DNA of 21,873 bases from IMG/VR virus record IMGVR_UViG_3300024520_000540, positions 1 through 21,873 of that record; one strand, given 5' to 3'. A model generated the notes under the pieces. That model had not been told where the DNA came from and searched no databases. It saw only the letters and a list, made by a program, of their open reading frames with translations. Every line of letters starts with the position of its first letter. The stretch's first letter is position 1. Below, piece by piece: positions 7,701 through 14,702 of the stretch. This DNA is from a virus. A program made the position numbers and the translations under genes.

Positions 7701-8748
7701 CGGTCTGTGCTCGGTCCTGCTCAACATCCGTGAACATCAGGGACTCGATTAGCACGGGACCTGCGTAGGGTATTACTGCGAGCGCAACCGTGGTGGGGAG
7801 GCTCCCAACGTATCCGGCAACCTGCCCAGCTGTGGTCTCCGCGAATTTAGGATCGACGTTGTAGAGGTTGTCCATCTCGTCAGCCATATCCAACAGCTGC
7901 TCCGTGATCTTGCGCATCTGCTTCGACGCTGCTGCTGCAGGCGTTTTAAGCCACTCCCTCATGTCGTTGCGATACTCGGCATCCAGTTGCTTGGAAATTG
8001 CCCTCTGCTTTGAGCGAATGGCCTTCAGGCGAGCTTCCTCAGCGTCGGTCGGGACCGGCTGGTAGCTCCCGGGCTCGTCATACGGGGATGTAGCGTAGTA
8101 ATCGAGGATCTGGCTGGCCTCATCCCTCAGCTTGGCGAACTCGGGGTCTGCTGCCAGCACTGGGCGCGTCGGGAATCCCGACACCATTTTCGTGATGCCT
8201 TCCGACTGAGCGGTCAGGCCTGCACCGGTTTTGTAGACCATCTCCGATGAACCTGAACCAATCTTCTTGGCGAAGTCTGGGATGAACGGGATCGCCTTGG
8301 AGCTGGCCACGCCGCCTACGCCCATGTTCCCAAATCCCGGGCCACGATCCATGCCGAAGGTTGGGTACATCAGAGCTCCCTTAGGCGCAGCCGGTGTGCC
8401 GATCTTGGGCACGTAGGGTGCGTCAGGCTGCTGTGCCTCTGGTGCCTCTTCTTCTTTCGGTTCTGGCGTGGTCTCGAACTGATAGGTCTCCGTGATCTTG
8501 TCGTAGATCTGACCCGGGGTCATCCCATCACCAAACATCCGGTTTGCGATGGCATCGTAGTTGGCGAGCACATCCTTGCGATTGGTGCCCATCTTGCTGG
8601 CCATCCAGATCGCGGTAAACTGGCGATCACCGAACTCAGGATCCAGTGACTTGGATTCGAGCTCCTTGAACTGGTCACGGACGCTTGAAGGGAGACGGTT
8701 GGCCCGGGTCTCTCGGGATTCGAAGAAGGGTGCTAAAGTTGATGCCAT
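1786..8748 (-). CDS. Giant polyvalent-type ejection protein in the T7 gp16 position (2320 aa)
   Basis: This protein fills the slot of T7 gp16 (1318 aa) but is far longer and modular, like the large polyvalent proteins that phages inject. Residues 1-90: helical, unrecognised; 91-200: Pro/Gly-rich linker; 200-480: charged helices with hydrophobic segments (316-335; Gly-rich 455-475). Residues 708-719 (DVIEEVSEGYIK) look like a degenerate HExxH-type site. Residues 966-1094 resemble a GNAT domain (LPNLYGQFKFAQVARVKF). Residues 1150-1600 are unrecognised, with GVPGVIMDRWKFVEFW at 1418-1433. Residues 1620-2320 have a polyvalent-type C-terminal pattern, with DYYPRRVIDYEGL at 1797-1809, hydrophobic helices around 2180-2260 and IPVGGSPIYWWAGGG near the end. 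A TFS motif recurs at 906, 1137, 1328 and 1617. I see no lytic transglycosylase motif, unlike T7 gp16. The ribosome site is weak; the start follows the previous stop by 6 bases. Confidence 0.85.
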   Translation of the reverse strand: MASTLAPFFESRETRANRLPSSVRDQFKELESKSLDPEFGDRQFTAIWMASKMGTNRKDVLANYDAIANRMFGDGMTPGQIYDKITETYQFETTPEPKEEEAPEAQQPDAPYVPKIGTPAAPKGALMYPTFGMDRGPGFGNMGVGGVASSKAIPFIPDFAKKIGSGSSEMVYKTGAGLTAQSEGITKMVSGFPTRPVLAADPEFAKLRDEASQILDYYATSPYDEPGSYQPVPTDAEEARLKAIRSKQRAISKQLDAEYRNDMREWLKTPAAAASKQMRKITEQLLDMADEMDNLYNVDPKFAETTAGQVAGYVGSLPTTVALAVIPYAGPVLIESLMFTDVEQDRAQTEGEDYDRDKAFIQNVATASMQAAVEKAFGLEVLFGKVLAATPKKHGRVVFRDYVTTFFREGSKSAVAEGLTEPTQGFIQDMMATISFDEGRELVTGEAAKRRLMEAAIGAAGGFLMGGGIATAADIDQGRGVNAGDEYLTTKDGEFYSEVDFRIMRRLKTDEEIKAMAPDPATGELLLSAANGNKVSIEEYNNKVADKMFVEIDGIELDGPDMGGFNGSSLGMIEGAMVFKDAAGQYHVLDLQDPKQAAFVEQFKATVADQIRQQVRNETAALMNSRLEEGRKLIVDEETTKVVQDFVDEGKITAEEAVKRLEVARDVNNKDAGMDPAAAKVFGVNEAEYRNNLFTDVSRVFQGSTPLDVIEEVSEGYIKKRLALKDLDQAELKAWREKYAADTGVVNKGEDTISDIEWFSKRVIDYAVGNRKLLGMPTSWGNFLRSLGEHLKAVLKLSTTMKKLQRDGKLDTGFESALKGAIGIIPVEQAQTEVSDARAQRQAELDAAFGGQRKPDEARRESPEAAGRLNYDLRRQQAEANAVQNISAQLSVQAERMMEMEGYDTTFSIAKIGGQFDSTGAQVTSPDAQQTSKSSTVPNPSTQADATGTDGSSRFRVNPATRGRSFREALERTRKEHPQGAAVAVYELETYLNPENLLFQSEDQLGGVMVTSYGDLQSVHKVPGSTAKMKAVLAEASEYASTLDAFDIGGFLPNLYGQFKFAQVARVKFSREYAPDGWNYETMGEPDVVFMVRDTDDVLKGIEVPTFEASEYEAAAAVQAKAKAKVADAADAVPDVTFSITAKDLSVKPPRGVNAIDTGALPIWNIPKRADSLTKVITNPKSRDAFYKRLDSALNWLRKDPSVIATSSGWVQFMRKAGVWGEVPMPPTGLAELFENPAGYVEKLNGGYHGDRSIAGTQKSAKQGLDGTVEMRSIIGEGKAPAEWAVALHHMWGVLSRMLPPIHQEGMWLRLISHRPVLDAIQSSIDGTFSLTLKQWSGLVLDARKATKDGAGQIGNAATANANAFYLMLKNLNGRWSDAADVYAAPNAKEMGRKFWALDAGALGIKNKVQRFIGLTFGVPGVIMDRWKFVEFWLPSAMEGVGHGEPKQYFKYSENVPGDPVGVYGVYGGVDASNTVLSLAMYEALETSLQAAIDASPELQAHLGKHANPGGLHWHGWNAIKNEAVGHSSLDLTKDLMREYGVDIDANKVHDFIRNGSYFTEGSENRYTNSKVILDRGQIRVERTVMASGLQLGGAGVQRRGAKTGTDGSRSKGVKTTFSTSSAKDDIALAYELSGQPVTEAQQLKARWEQINAKRLAAATDLLNRQINKLPIPERVERAQKTGEATMAAQFLVPVSGRLQRISRPLAQRLRRFEFDLGVAIKDDLEKVTPFMEGFKRMSKEDAQTLDLALKNGDVETRNTVLDAYNLREAFSAVIEVLNETRKRGEAAGYDIGEIEDYYPRRVIDYEGLRQFYAGDATVDGEIDRAITEAAKKARADGRELTREERIEVVNRTLQRVNRAASKPGNFKGRVTDIVSVDASQFYADSATALIGYIESTNKAIEQRRFFGKYAIEQDGATDESSKVLAMDASIGGLVDGLIADGLITPAQQEQVVAILSARFNYAASSGKIQAFKTLGYMTTMGQVTSAITQFGDLMFSLYESGAFNTMVAGTKAAVRQSNVTVKGHLGLENVAREFDTDITTLSKLLDGVFTITGLRYIDMVGKETLINARFRQISQQAKKGKISQKTAQLLETTFGQEKAAEVLEDFAEGIINDDTVFAVYSVLADYQPISLSEYPQGYLENPNGRVFYMLKTFTLKQLESFRREGLDDIVNGNLQQKASGFRRLLHLAGLFYLGNIPVDWIKDWLMGRDPQLEDIMVDNLFKLMGISRWHVWNFRYRKNPLEFAMQLAMPAAPFLTYPLLDIEMAAKQIAEGEDIKPGKFNTWRIIPVGGSPIYWWAGGGADKVEERREEREGIGSRNR

Positions 8749-8754
8749 GGATAC

Positions 8755-10449
8755 TTAAAGTCCGAAGTCTTCGAAGAGGCTATCTGCTGCAAGACCCTCA
8801 ACCCGCTGCTTGAGGCCATTCATGTATTCGGTGATCTCTCCGGCTGAGGCTTTCGGTTTCCCCATGAACCATTGCCGGATCTCCAAGTCGGTGGCCAACA
8901 TGAGCTCTCCAGCAGCAACCGGACCAAGTGCTCCGAGATTCAGCGCGACTGTATCGATGAAATCCATACGAGCCCCTTTCTCCTGTTCCGTGAACTTCCG
9001 ATCACCGAACCATCCAGTGCCCTCTTCTTCGAGGTCTTCAAGGTCTGAAGACCGGAGTGCCAAGAACGCCTGCACAAGCTCTATTCGGTTTTCCTTGGTG
9101 ATGTCCGCTTCTTTGATGTTCTCAAGTATCTTGCGGTAATCATCATCAGATGGCTGACGTGCCCAGTTCGGCATTATGCCATTCTTGCTACCCAAGATCT
9201 TAGCCGAGCGATCATTGATCATCTTGGCTGTGTAATCGTTGTAAATCTTGTGGTAGATCTTCGAGTAGTCGCTCTTCTCATCTGTGCGCTGTAACTGGGT
9301 GCGTGCATTCATCTGGGCGATGATCGTGTCGCCTTGCTCTTGGGTGTATTGCCCGGCCATGACCTTGGCCTGAATCTCTTCTTCACCAATGGTGCCTTTG
9401 ATGGCAGCATTTCGGTCTGTATCTGCGCGTCGGGTGTTCGCAACGCCCTCCTCAAGCAGCTCCTGTGCTGCCACGTCTTTGGCGTATTGCTCGGCCGCGT
9501 CCAAGTCCGGTTGGAGCATGTCCACAACCTCCTGTGAGATCTCCCCGGCAGCCACGGCCTCTTCCACGTCGAACAGCGTGGCGCGGCCTGCGGTGAGTTC
9601 GCGTAACAGCATGCGCCCATTCGAAGCCACCTGCTTCTCCGCCTGTCGGAGTCGTGCGTTTGCAATTGATTGCAGTCGAGTGCGACCACCAAGACTCATC
9701 CCGCCGATGGGGTCGCCGTTCTCGTCACTCTCTTCGTATTCAACAAATCGCCCATCTTCTTTTGCGGTGATGTTGTCGATGAACGCCTCGTATCCAGTTA
9801 TCTGATTTGCGAGGGTCTCCTCTTCAAGCGCATCCATCTGGTTGCTGGCGATGTTATACATCCCCTCCTCTAGGCCCTCAGAAAGCATCTTTAGACGCTG
9901 CTCTTCTGTGAGGTCCATTTCATTGATCGCCTTGATGAATCCTTTCCGATTATTTGCACGCAGATGGGCGTCCGCGTTTGCTTTCAGGCGAGCATTGGAA
10001 TACCGGACCATCCCCTGATTTGTCTTCGCATTGAAACTGATCTCGGCTCGGGTCCAAAACTCGTCATTGGCTATGCTATCGGCACTGGTGACATCTCGGC
10101 CCCAGCTGTTCTTTTCCATGCGCGTTTGCCGTTCCTGCTTGTAGGACTCTATCGTGTCCTCCCTGAACTTCGTCCAACTCTCTGGATCGGCAGGGTTGTC
10201 TTGCATGTATTTGTCGATGGCTGCCGCTGTCTCCATCCGCGTGGTCTCCTCGCTGGCGAGGATCCCTTTGTTCACTTGGTTCTGCACGTCGCCAGCGATC
10301 TTCGAGAGCATCTCGGCACTGCGGCGGATCTCCTGACCTACTCCCTCGATTGCTCGACCCGGGGCCATCGCTGCGGCCTGATCAATTGGTGCTGCTCCAA
10401 CCGGAACGGTCGGGGTGAAGTTGCGTGGTGCTAGTTGGATTTTTGCCAT
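8755..10449 (-). CDS. Internal virion (ejection) protein, T7 gp15-like
   Basis: A 564-residue helical protein in the T7 gp15 position (gp15 is 747 aa and forms the periplasmic tube of the ejection machine). I start at the ATG at 10449: AAGGA lies 10 bases upstream and the protein opens MAKIQLAPRNFTPTVP. The longer frame to 10509 would overlap the gp14-like gene. Long, strongly charged Glu/Arg/Gln helices run from residue 35 to 400 (for example RQAEKQVASNGRMLLRELTA, and EEQRLKMLSEGLEEGMYNIA), and the C-terminus is acidic, ending DSLFEDFGL. No transmembrane or catalytic motif is visible. Its stop is 6 bases before the giant protein's start, so the two are probably co-translated. The assignment depends on order and composition more than on sequence identity. 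Confidence 0.75.
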   Translation of the reverse strand: MAKIQLAPRNFTPTVPVGAAPIDQAAAMAPGRAIEGVGQEIRRSAEMLSKIAGDVQNQVNKGILASEETTRMETAAAIDKYMQDNPADPESWTKFREDTIESYKQERQTRMEKNSWGRDVTSADSIANDEFWTRAEISFNAKTNQGMVRYSNARLKANADAHLRANNRKGFIKAINEMDLTEEQRLKMLSEGLEEGMYNIASNQMDALEEETLANQITGYEAFIDNITAKEDGRFVEYEESDENGDPIGGMSLGGRTRLQSIANARLRQAEKQVASNGRMLLRELTAGRATLFDVEEAVAAGEISQEVVDMLQPDLDAAEQYAKDVAAQELLEEGVANTRRADTDRNAAIKGTIGEEEIQAKVMAGQYTQEQGDTIIAQMNARTQLQRTDEKSDYSKIYHKIYNDYTAKMINDRSAKILGSKNGIMPNWARQPSDDDYRKILENIKEADITKENRIELVQAFLALRSSDLEDLEEEGTGWFGDRKFTEQEKGARMDFIDTVALNLGALGPVAAGELMLATDLEIRQWFMGKPKASAGEITEYMNGLKQRVEGLAADSLFEDFGL

Positions 10450-10462
10450 GGTGTGCTGATCC

Positions 10463-10990
10463 TTATTTGGACATATTATACCCCATACCAGCGATGGACG
10501 TTGCGCCACTCAAGAGGGTTCCAGCAGATGCGATCTTGAGCGCACGGGATTGATCGTATCCAGAAATACGTGACGACACTGCGCCCGCCCTTTGTGCGGT
10601 TGCCTTCGCTTTAGCCTGACGTCCGATCTCGAGAGCATCCAGCTCGAGCAGTCCTGCTGTCTCGGCCATGACCTCAAGTGGTGTGCCCTCGTTGATGACT
10701 CCGGCAGCTGCGTATCGTGAACGCTGGGTCTTGAGCTTGCGCTTGTTCTCCTCGCGTAAGCGTCGGGCATTCTCCCGGGCATCCATCTCCAGCTGCAGTG
10801 CTTGGTTCTCTTGGATCTTCGCGTTGCGTTCAGCCGTCCGCTGCGCCGTCTTCGCCTGCTGGCGCTGCCCATACATCTGCACGCCGGTCCCGACTGCTGT
10901 CGCGCCCATTGCAGTTACACTAAGTCCTACTGCCATTGCTGATGCTTGGGATGCCCCCAGTGCTAATCCAAGTGATGTAAATGCTGCCAT
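10463..10990 (-). CDS. Internal virion (ejection) protein, T7 gp14-like
   Basis: A 175-residue protein with the layout of the smallest T7-type ejection protein (gp14, 196 aa), which forms the outer-membrane pore after ejection. Residues 5-40 are hydrophobic and Ala/Gly-rich (SLGLALGASQASAMAVGLSV and following), residues 42-90 form a charged coiled coil (QRQQAKTAQRTAERNAKIQE), RSRYAAAGVINEGTPLEVM at about 91-108 is the typical family segment, and a second Ala/Ser/Gly-rich hydrophobic patch lies near the C-terminus. It has one of the best ribosome sites here (AAGGAGGAG, 10996-11003), 5 bases before the ATG, so high copy number is expected. It lies between the GNAT-like and gp15-like genes. The call rests on layout and synteny. 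Confidence 0.85.
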   Translation of the reverse strand: MAAFTSLGLALGASQASAMAVGLSVTAMGATAVGTGVQMYGQRQQAKTAQRTAERNAKIQENQALQLEMDARENARRLREENKRKLKTQRSRYAAAGVINEGTPLEVMAETAGLLELDALEIGRQAKAKATAQRAGAVSSRISGYDQSRALKIASAGTLLSGATSIAGMGYNMSK

Positions 10991-11400
10991 TATTGCTCCT
11001 CCTTTTTTACCATTTTGAGGAGGTGAGTCACTCCCTCATCGGTTTTAATGAATCCACTTTTCTCATACATTCGAGCAAGTGAAGGCTGACGGCAAGTCGT
11101 GAGCATCACGCCGTAGTTCATTTCCTTCGCCCGGTCCGACATGAATGCCACCAGCGTCTTGATTGCCCGTGCGGTCTGCATCGGTGATACGTCGGGGTTG
11201 GTGACCAGCCACTCGAGCATCGAGACACCTACGCTGTTGTCCATGTAGAGCCATGCCGCGCAGATGGGGGCCTCGTCGTCCACCACCATCATGCCCAGCT
11301 TCGGGAGCACTACGGCAGGGACCGGCTCCCATCCGTGACCAGACCACCATTGGGCGCAGGTCTCGTAGTCGTCTGCCGTGAACTCCTTAAGCTGCATCAT
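10990..11400 (-). CDS. GNAT-fold protein at the T7 gp13 position (136 aa)
   Basis: A 136-residue protein with a GNAT acetyltransferase pattern: sensor strands (GMMVVDDEAPICAAWLYMDN), the β4 to helix 3 region (MLEWLVTNPDVSPMQTARAI), a helix (VAFMSDRAKEMNYG), strand β5 (VMLTTC) and the classic ARMYEKSGF turn at residues 109-117. The acetyl-CoA loop, normally Q/RxxGxG/A, reads VSPMQTARA, so cofactor binding is uncertain. Length and position, between the gp12-like and gp14-like genes, match T7 gp13 (138 aa), a protein needed for assembly of the internal core that also reads as GNAT-like. The start overlaps the previous stop (ATGA), and the TAA overlaps the next ATG by one base. Either an active modifier of virion or host proteins, or an inactive assembly factor. 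Confidence 0.8.
   Translation of the reverse strand: MMQLKEFTADDYETCAQWWSGHGWEPVPAVVLPKLGMMVVDDEAPICAAWLYMDNSVGVSMLEWLVTNPDVSPMQTARAIKTLVAFMSDRAKEMNYGVMLTTCRQPSLARMYEKSGFIKTDEGVTHLLKMVKKEEQ
10996..11003 (-). promoter_or_regulatory. Strong Shine-Dalgarno of the gp14-like gene
   Basis: Minus-strand AGGAGGAG, preceded by an A-run, lies 5 bases upstream of the ATG at 10990 and inside the end of the GNAT-like gene. It is among the strongest ribosome sites in the window and predicts high output of this ejection protein. Confidence 0.75.
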
Positions 11401-14018
11401 CCCGTCACCTCGTATTTCGCTGTTATACCCAGAACCGTCATGGGCAGAGGTTGAGTCTGTTCGATCACGATGTCACCTGCGTAGTCGTAGCCACCGTCAA
11501 ATGGGATCTCCTTGTCCCCGGTGAACAGAGGTGGAGAATTGTCCATCAGGTCACCAGCACTGCGGAACGTGACCTCGTCCATGGTCTCACCATCTCCAAC
11601 TATCAGGCCCAATGAATGGAGGAGTCGTGCGTGGATCTCGGTGATGCGCTTCTTCATACCCTGCGAGACACCGGTGGTCGGGTTCACGTCTAGCCTCATG
11701 GGCTTGATGCGCGAGGTGTAAGGCAGGCCGATGTGGATCACGCTGGCCGCATTGTCGAGCTGTATTGAGCCGGTTGATACGTCCACGGTGAGTGGGCGGT
11801 GGACTGATCCGTCTGCGAGGATGCTGACCTCTTTTTCTTTTAAGTGATCGAGGCCGGAGATCGTCTTCACTGCTTTTGTCACATAGCTTCCGGGGTATGG
11901 GAATGACGGCAGCGATGCTAGGGCCGAGTTGAAGGTGTAGTAGTCGCCTGTTCCATCAGTCGCTGAGGTGTAAGGTCCGGTGTCGCCTTCCAGCGTTGCC
12001 TTTAGCAGGCGGACCCGGGAAGTTGTCTCCACCTCAACTGCGAACTCACCGAGTGCACCAAAGACTCTGGTGCCGGTGATGTTGATCACGTCACCGTCCG
12101 TCAGACCATGGACAGTATTGGTGGTGACTAGGATCTCGTAGGTGTAGACCCCTCCTACGCTTCCAACCTGATCGGTGGTGATGAGACTCACTTCAAGTGC
12201 AGTATCCGAAGCCGTGAAGGTCAGACCGCTGTCTACGAAGAATGCATCCTCCTTGGCGTCACCCTCGTCCGGCTCGAAAGCTGGCTTCATGGCTTCCACG
12301 TATCGCTTGTCGCCCCCTTGGATATTGCGACGGACTACACACCAGACCTCGTCATTAGGATCTCCAAAAGCCACTGCCACTGATTCCACGAATCCATCTG
12401 TGGTGTGCTCGGTCCATCCTACGACATCCTGCTCTCGCTCGTAGGTCATCGAAAGGAGTCGGCCATCGGTGGTCACTGCCCACAGGATGTTGATTGGTAG
12501 CTGCTGTGCTGCGATCTGCACAATGCCTGACTTGGTGATGTGGTTGGCCAACGTGGTCATGTCGGGTGCCACGTATTTGTCCTTCTCGAACGAGAATGTG
12601 AGCTCACGGATCTTCCGGTCGTTGCGTTGCACGAACAGGACGACGTCGCCGACCAGCTTTGCTGCGATGGTTGAGCTCCCGTGTTCAGACTGTGGATACA
12701 CCTGCACGCTCGTCGGCGTGATCGGATCGTTGTCCGCTCCACCCATCATAGCCCACTCACCTGATGTGGTGCCGATCATTAGTGCCTTCTGCGCTACGAA
12801 CCAGAGGATGGTCTGGCTTCGCTTTGACCCAATGGTGAATGAGAATGCATCCGTGTCACCTGAGCCGTAGAGGAAGTTCTCGTAGTCTCCAGTCACTGAC
12901 CCCCAGACGGTCTGCTTTCTGTATTCGGTCCCTCCATACACGATGCGCTGGTTGTAGATCGTGACTGCCCGGGGATAGCCCCTGACGTCGGACCATGCGC
13001 CCTCCTGCCAGTAGATGGATGCGGTGGTGGCGTAGAAGTCCGTGATGACCGTTGCAGTGACCTGCGTGCCGGACGTGTATGCCGTGACCTTGGCGAGTCC
13101 GTAGATGTAGTTGTCAACCGCTTCAATGACCACCCGAGGAGTGGTTGCTCCTGCGGTCCCGGGTGCTGAGTAGTTCTCGATCTTCACGCGGAACAAAGCT
13201 TCGAAGTCCTGCGTTCCGACACTGTCAACGTTGCGGTCCTCCTTGCCACTGAACTTGCGGATGGTGTTCCACGTAGAACCACCGTCGAGGCTGCGCTGGA
13301 TCAGGATGTCTGCGTTCCAAACTCCGTAGGTCCTGACGTTCCACTCACCGAGGATCGGGATCGTGGATGACGTGGCGGCACTGGTGATGTTCTGTTCCAC
13401 GAAGTTGGACTCACGGAGGTGAGCAACGCGCCAGTAGCTGCCTACGTGGCCAGACTCAAAGATTGAGGTGCTTGCGGTGAGTGTGATGCTGCCGGTAGTG
13501 CCACTTGGAGTGATCGTCGTGGTGCTGATGTTCTCGTCGAGCATCGGAGGGACGTTAAACTCCGCTTCTGCAATCGTCCAGTTGGTGTTCGCGATGCGCG
13601 TGAGCTTTTGGACCGGGTGATCAGGGTGCGTGATGTAGGCCACATCGTTGATCTGGGTGAACTGCAGATCGAACAGCTCGTCCTCGGTGTAAACCGTGCT
13701 GATCTCGTAAGGCGATCCACCACTCTCTACCTGTGCCCGGGAGGAGTAGAACCGGATGTATTGATCACCAAACTCGAGGACGAATACCGTGGTGCTCGAG
13801 AACTCCCATTCGATCAGGCGACTCTTCTTACTGTTGGTCTTGGTGCCTGCGATATACTCCAGCCCCATCCTCCGCTCAGCCTCTCCGTAAATGCCTGCGA
13901 TGCAGTTTTTCATCTCCCTGCACCCGTTCTGGTATTTGGAGATGTCTACCCGGGCATCGAGCTTCGGCGATAGCTCACCGGCATTGAATGAGGTGAAGTT
14001 ACGGGTCAGTTCAGCCAT
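11397..14018 (-). CDS. Tail tubular protein B / nozzle (T7 gp12-like)
   Basis: This is the nozzle protein that closes the tail and guides DNA out (T7 gp12, 794 aa). The N-terminus (FTSFNAGELSPKLDARVDIS, then KYQNGCREMKNC and AERRMGLEYI) is the diagnostic opening of the family. The body is β-rich, consistent with stacked β-propeller and OB-like domains, with LEFGDQYIRFYSS, AVTIYNQRIVYGGTEYRKQT and VEAMKPAFEPDEGD segments. I start at the ATG at 14018 (873 aa), which overlaps the gp11-like stop by 8 bases (ATGGCTGA) and is probably translated by coupling; an in-frame ATG at 14057 would add 13 uncharacteristic residues. The stop overlaps the next gene as ATGA. Length is somewhat above the T7 protein. 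Confidence 0.88.
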   Translation of the reverse strand: MAELTRNFTSFNAGELSPKLDARVDISKYQNGCREMKNCIAGIYGEAERRMGLEYIAGTKTNSKKSRLIEWEFSSTTVFVLEFGDQYIRFYSSRAQVESGGSPYEISTVYTEDELFDLQFTQINDVAYITHPDHPVQKLTRIANTNWTIAEAEFNVPPMLDENISTTTITPSGTTGSITLTASTSIFESGHVGSYWRVAHLRESNFVEQNITSAATSSTIPILGEWNVRTYGVWNADILIQRSLDGGSTWNTIRKFSGKEDRNVDSVGTQDFEALFRVKIENYSAPGTAGATTPRVVIEAVDNYIYGLAKVTAYTSGTQVTATVITDFYATTASIYWQEGAWSDVRGYPRAVTIYNQRIVYGGTEYRKQTVWGSVTGDYENFLYGSGDTDAFSFTIGSKRSQTILWFVAQKALMIGTTSGEWAMMGGADNDPITPTSVQVYPQSEHGSSTIAAKLVGDVVLFVQRNDRKIRELTFSFEKDKYVAPDMTTLANHITKSGIVQIAAQQLPINILWAVTTDGRLLSMTYEREQDVVGWTEHTTDGFVESVAVAFGDPNDEVWCVVRRNIQGGDKRYVEAMKPAFEPDEGDAKEDAFFVDSGLTFTASDTALEVSLITTDQVGSVGGVYTYEILVTTNTVHGLTDGDVINITGTRVFGALGEFAVEVETTSRVRLLKATLEGDTGPYTSATDGTGDYYTFNSALASLPSFPYPGSYVTKAVKTISGLDHLKEKEVSILADGSVHRPLTVDVSTGSIQLDNAASVIHIGLPYTSRIKPMRLDVNPTTGVSQGMKKRITEIHARLLHSLGLIVGDGETMDEVTFRSAGDLMDNSPPLFTGDKEIPFDGGYDYAGDIVIEQTQPLPMTVLGITAKYEVTG

Positions 14019-14622
14019 TGGTCGAGAAGCGTCGGGATTGGACAAAGCGGGACTCATCGGCCGGGTTACGTCGGATCCTCTTCCGCTCGTTGCCGTCCTT
14101 CACCCGGGCCTTGGGTAGGTGGACCTGCTCATACTCTGCGAGGAGCCTTTGGGAGGCTTGACCGTCGTCTGCGCGTAGTGCTGTGACGATCTCAGATGCC
14201 AGCCTAGTGGCCACTGCAGCAATCAGGAGCGCATCCCACTTGGCCACAGTGAGATCGAGCTTCACGTATTGGACCTTGGCCGACTCTGCGTTTGTGAGGA
14301 TCAATCGACCCTCTACCTCATACGTGTCACCCGGCTCGGCGTCGTTGTAGGTGCCATTGATTTTGATCACCCGGGCGCAGTCTTCGGGCATCGTGTAGGC
14401 GTAGTCCCAGCCGAACTCCGGCGTGGTTGCCTGTGGTAGGTTTGCCCGGGCCTTCAGGCAGTTCCACTCACCCGAACGGATGACCTCCTCTGCGATCTGG
14501 TCGAATACCTCGTTGCAGGTCCGAGCGTTCGTGTTGCTGTCATCGGCGAGGTCGGTGATGCGCTTGGCACCAATCTTAACGAGGGCCTTGTTGGCGATCT
14601 GGGTCTTACTTGTTACGGACAT
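14011..14622 (-). CDS. Tail tubular protein A (T7 gp11-like adaptor)
   Basis: A 203-residue protein matching the podovirus tail tubular protein A family (T7 gp11, 196 aa), the ring of adaptors that joins the portal to the nozzle. The N-terminal pattern SKTQIANKALVKIGAKRITD, followed by NARTCNEVFDQIAEEVIRSG and EWNCLKARANLP, is typical, as is the FGWDYAYTMPEDCARVIKIN segment. The C-terminus is highly basic (ERKRIRRNPADESRF). I start at the ATG at 14622, where family similarity begins; the frame extends to a TTG at 14664 inside the terminator stem, which is unlikely. Neither start has a Shine-Dalgarno (the bases before the ATG read CCCTCCTTCAAA), so expression may be limited. The final 8 bases overlap the next gene. 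Confidence 0.9.
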   Translation of the reverse strand: MSVTSKTQIANKALVKIGAKRITDLADDSNTNARTCNEVFDQIAEEVIRSGEWNCLKARANLPQATTPEFGWDYAYTMPEDCARVIKINGTYNDAEPGDTYEVEGRLILTNAESAKVQYVKLDLTVAKWDALLIAAVATRLASEIVTALRADDGQASQRLLAEYEQVHLPKARVKDGNERKRIRRNPADESRFVQSRRFSTNG

Positions 14623-14646
14623 TTTGAAGGAGGGTTGGAAAGTAAA

Positions 14647-14679
14647 ACGCCCCACCCACCACAACGGCAGATGGGGCGT
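14647..14679 (-). terminator. Rho-independent terminator after the capsid/decoration pair
   Basis: A 7-bp perfect stem (ACGCCCC with GGGGCGT) has a 19-base loop. On the minus strand it is followed by TTTACTTTCC after the closing T, a modest U-tract. It starts 23 bases past the decoration stop and lies upstream of the tail-tube A start at 14622, so it would cap the capsid transcript while allowing some read-through into the tail genes. Confidence 0.65.
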
Positions 14680-14702
14680 AGTTCACCATCAGTGAGTGGG
14701 TA

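Noticed and set aside
6988-7752. 254-aa plus-strand open frame inside the giant gene
   Set aside because: It lies wholly antisense to a well-supported frame, and has no motif, promoter or ribosome site.
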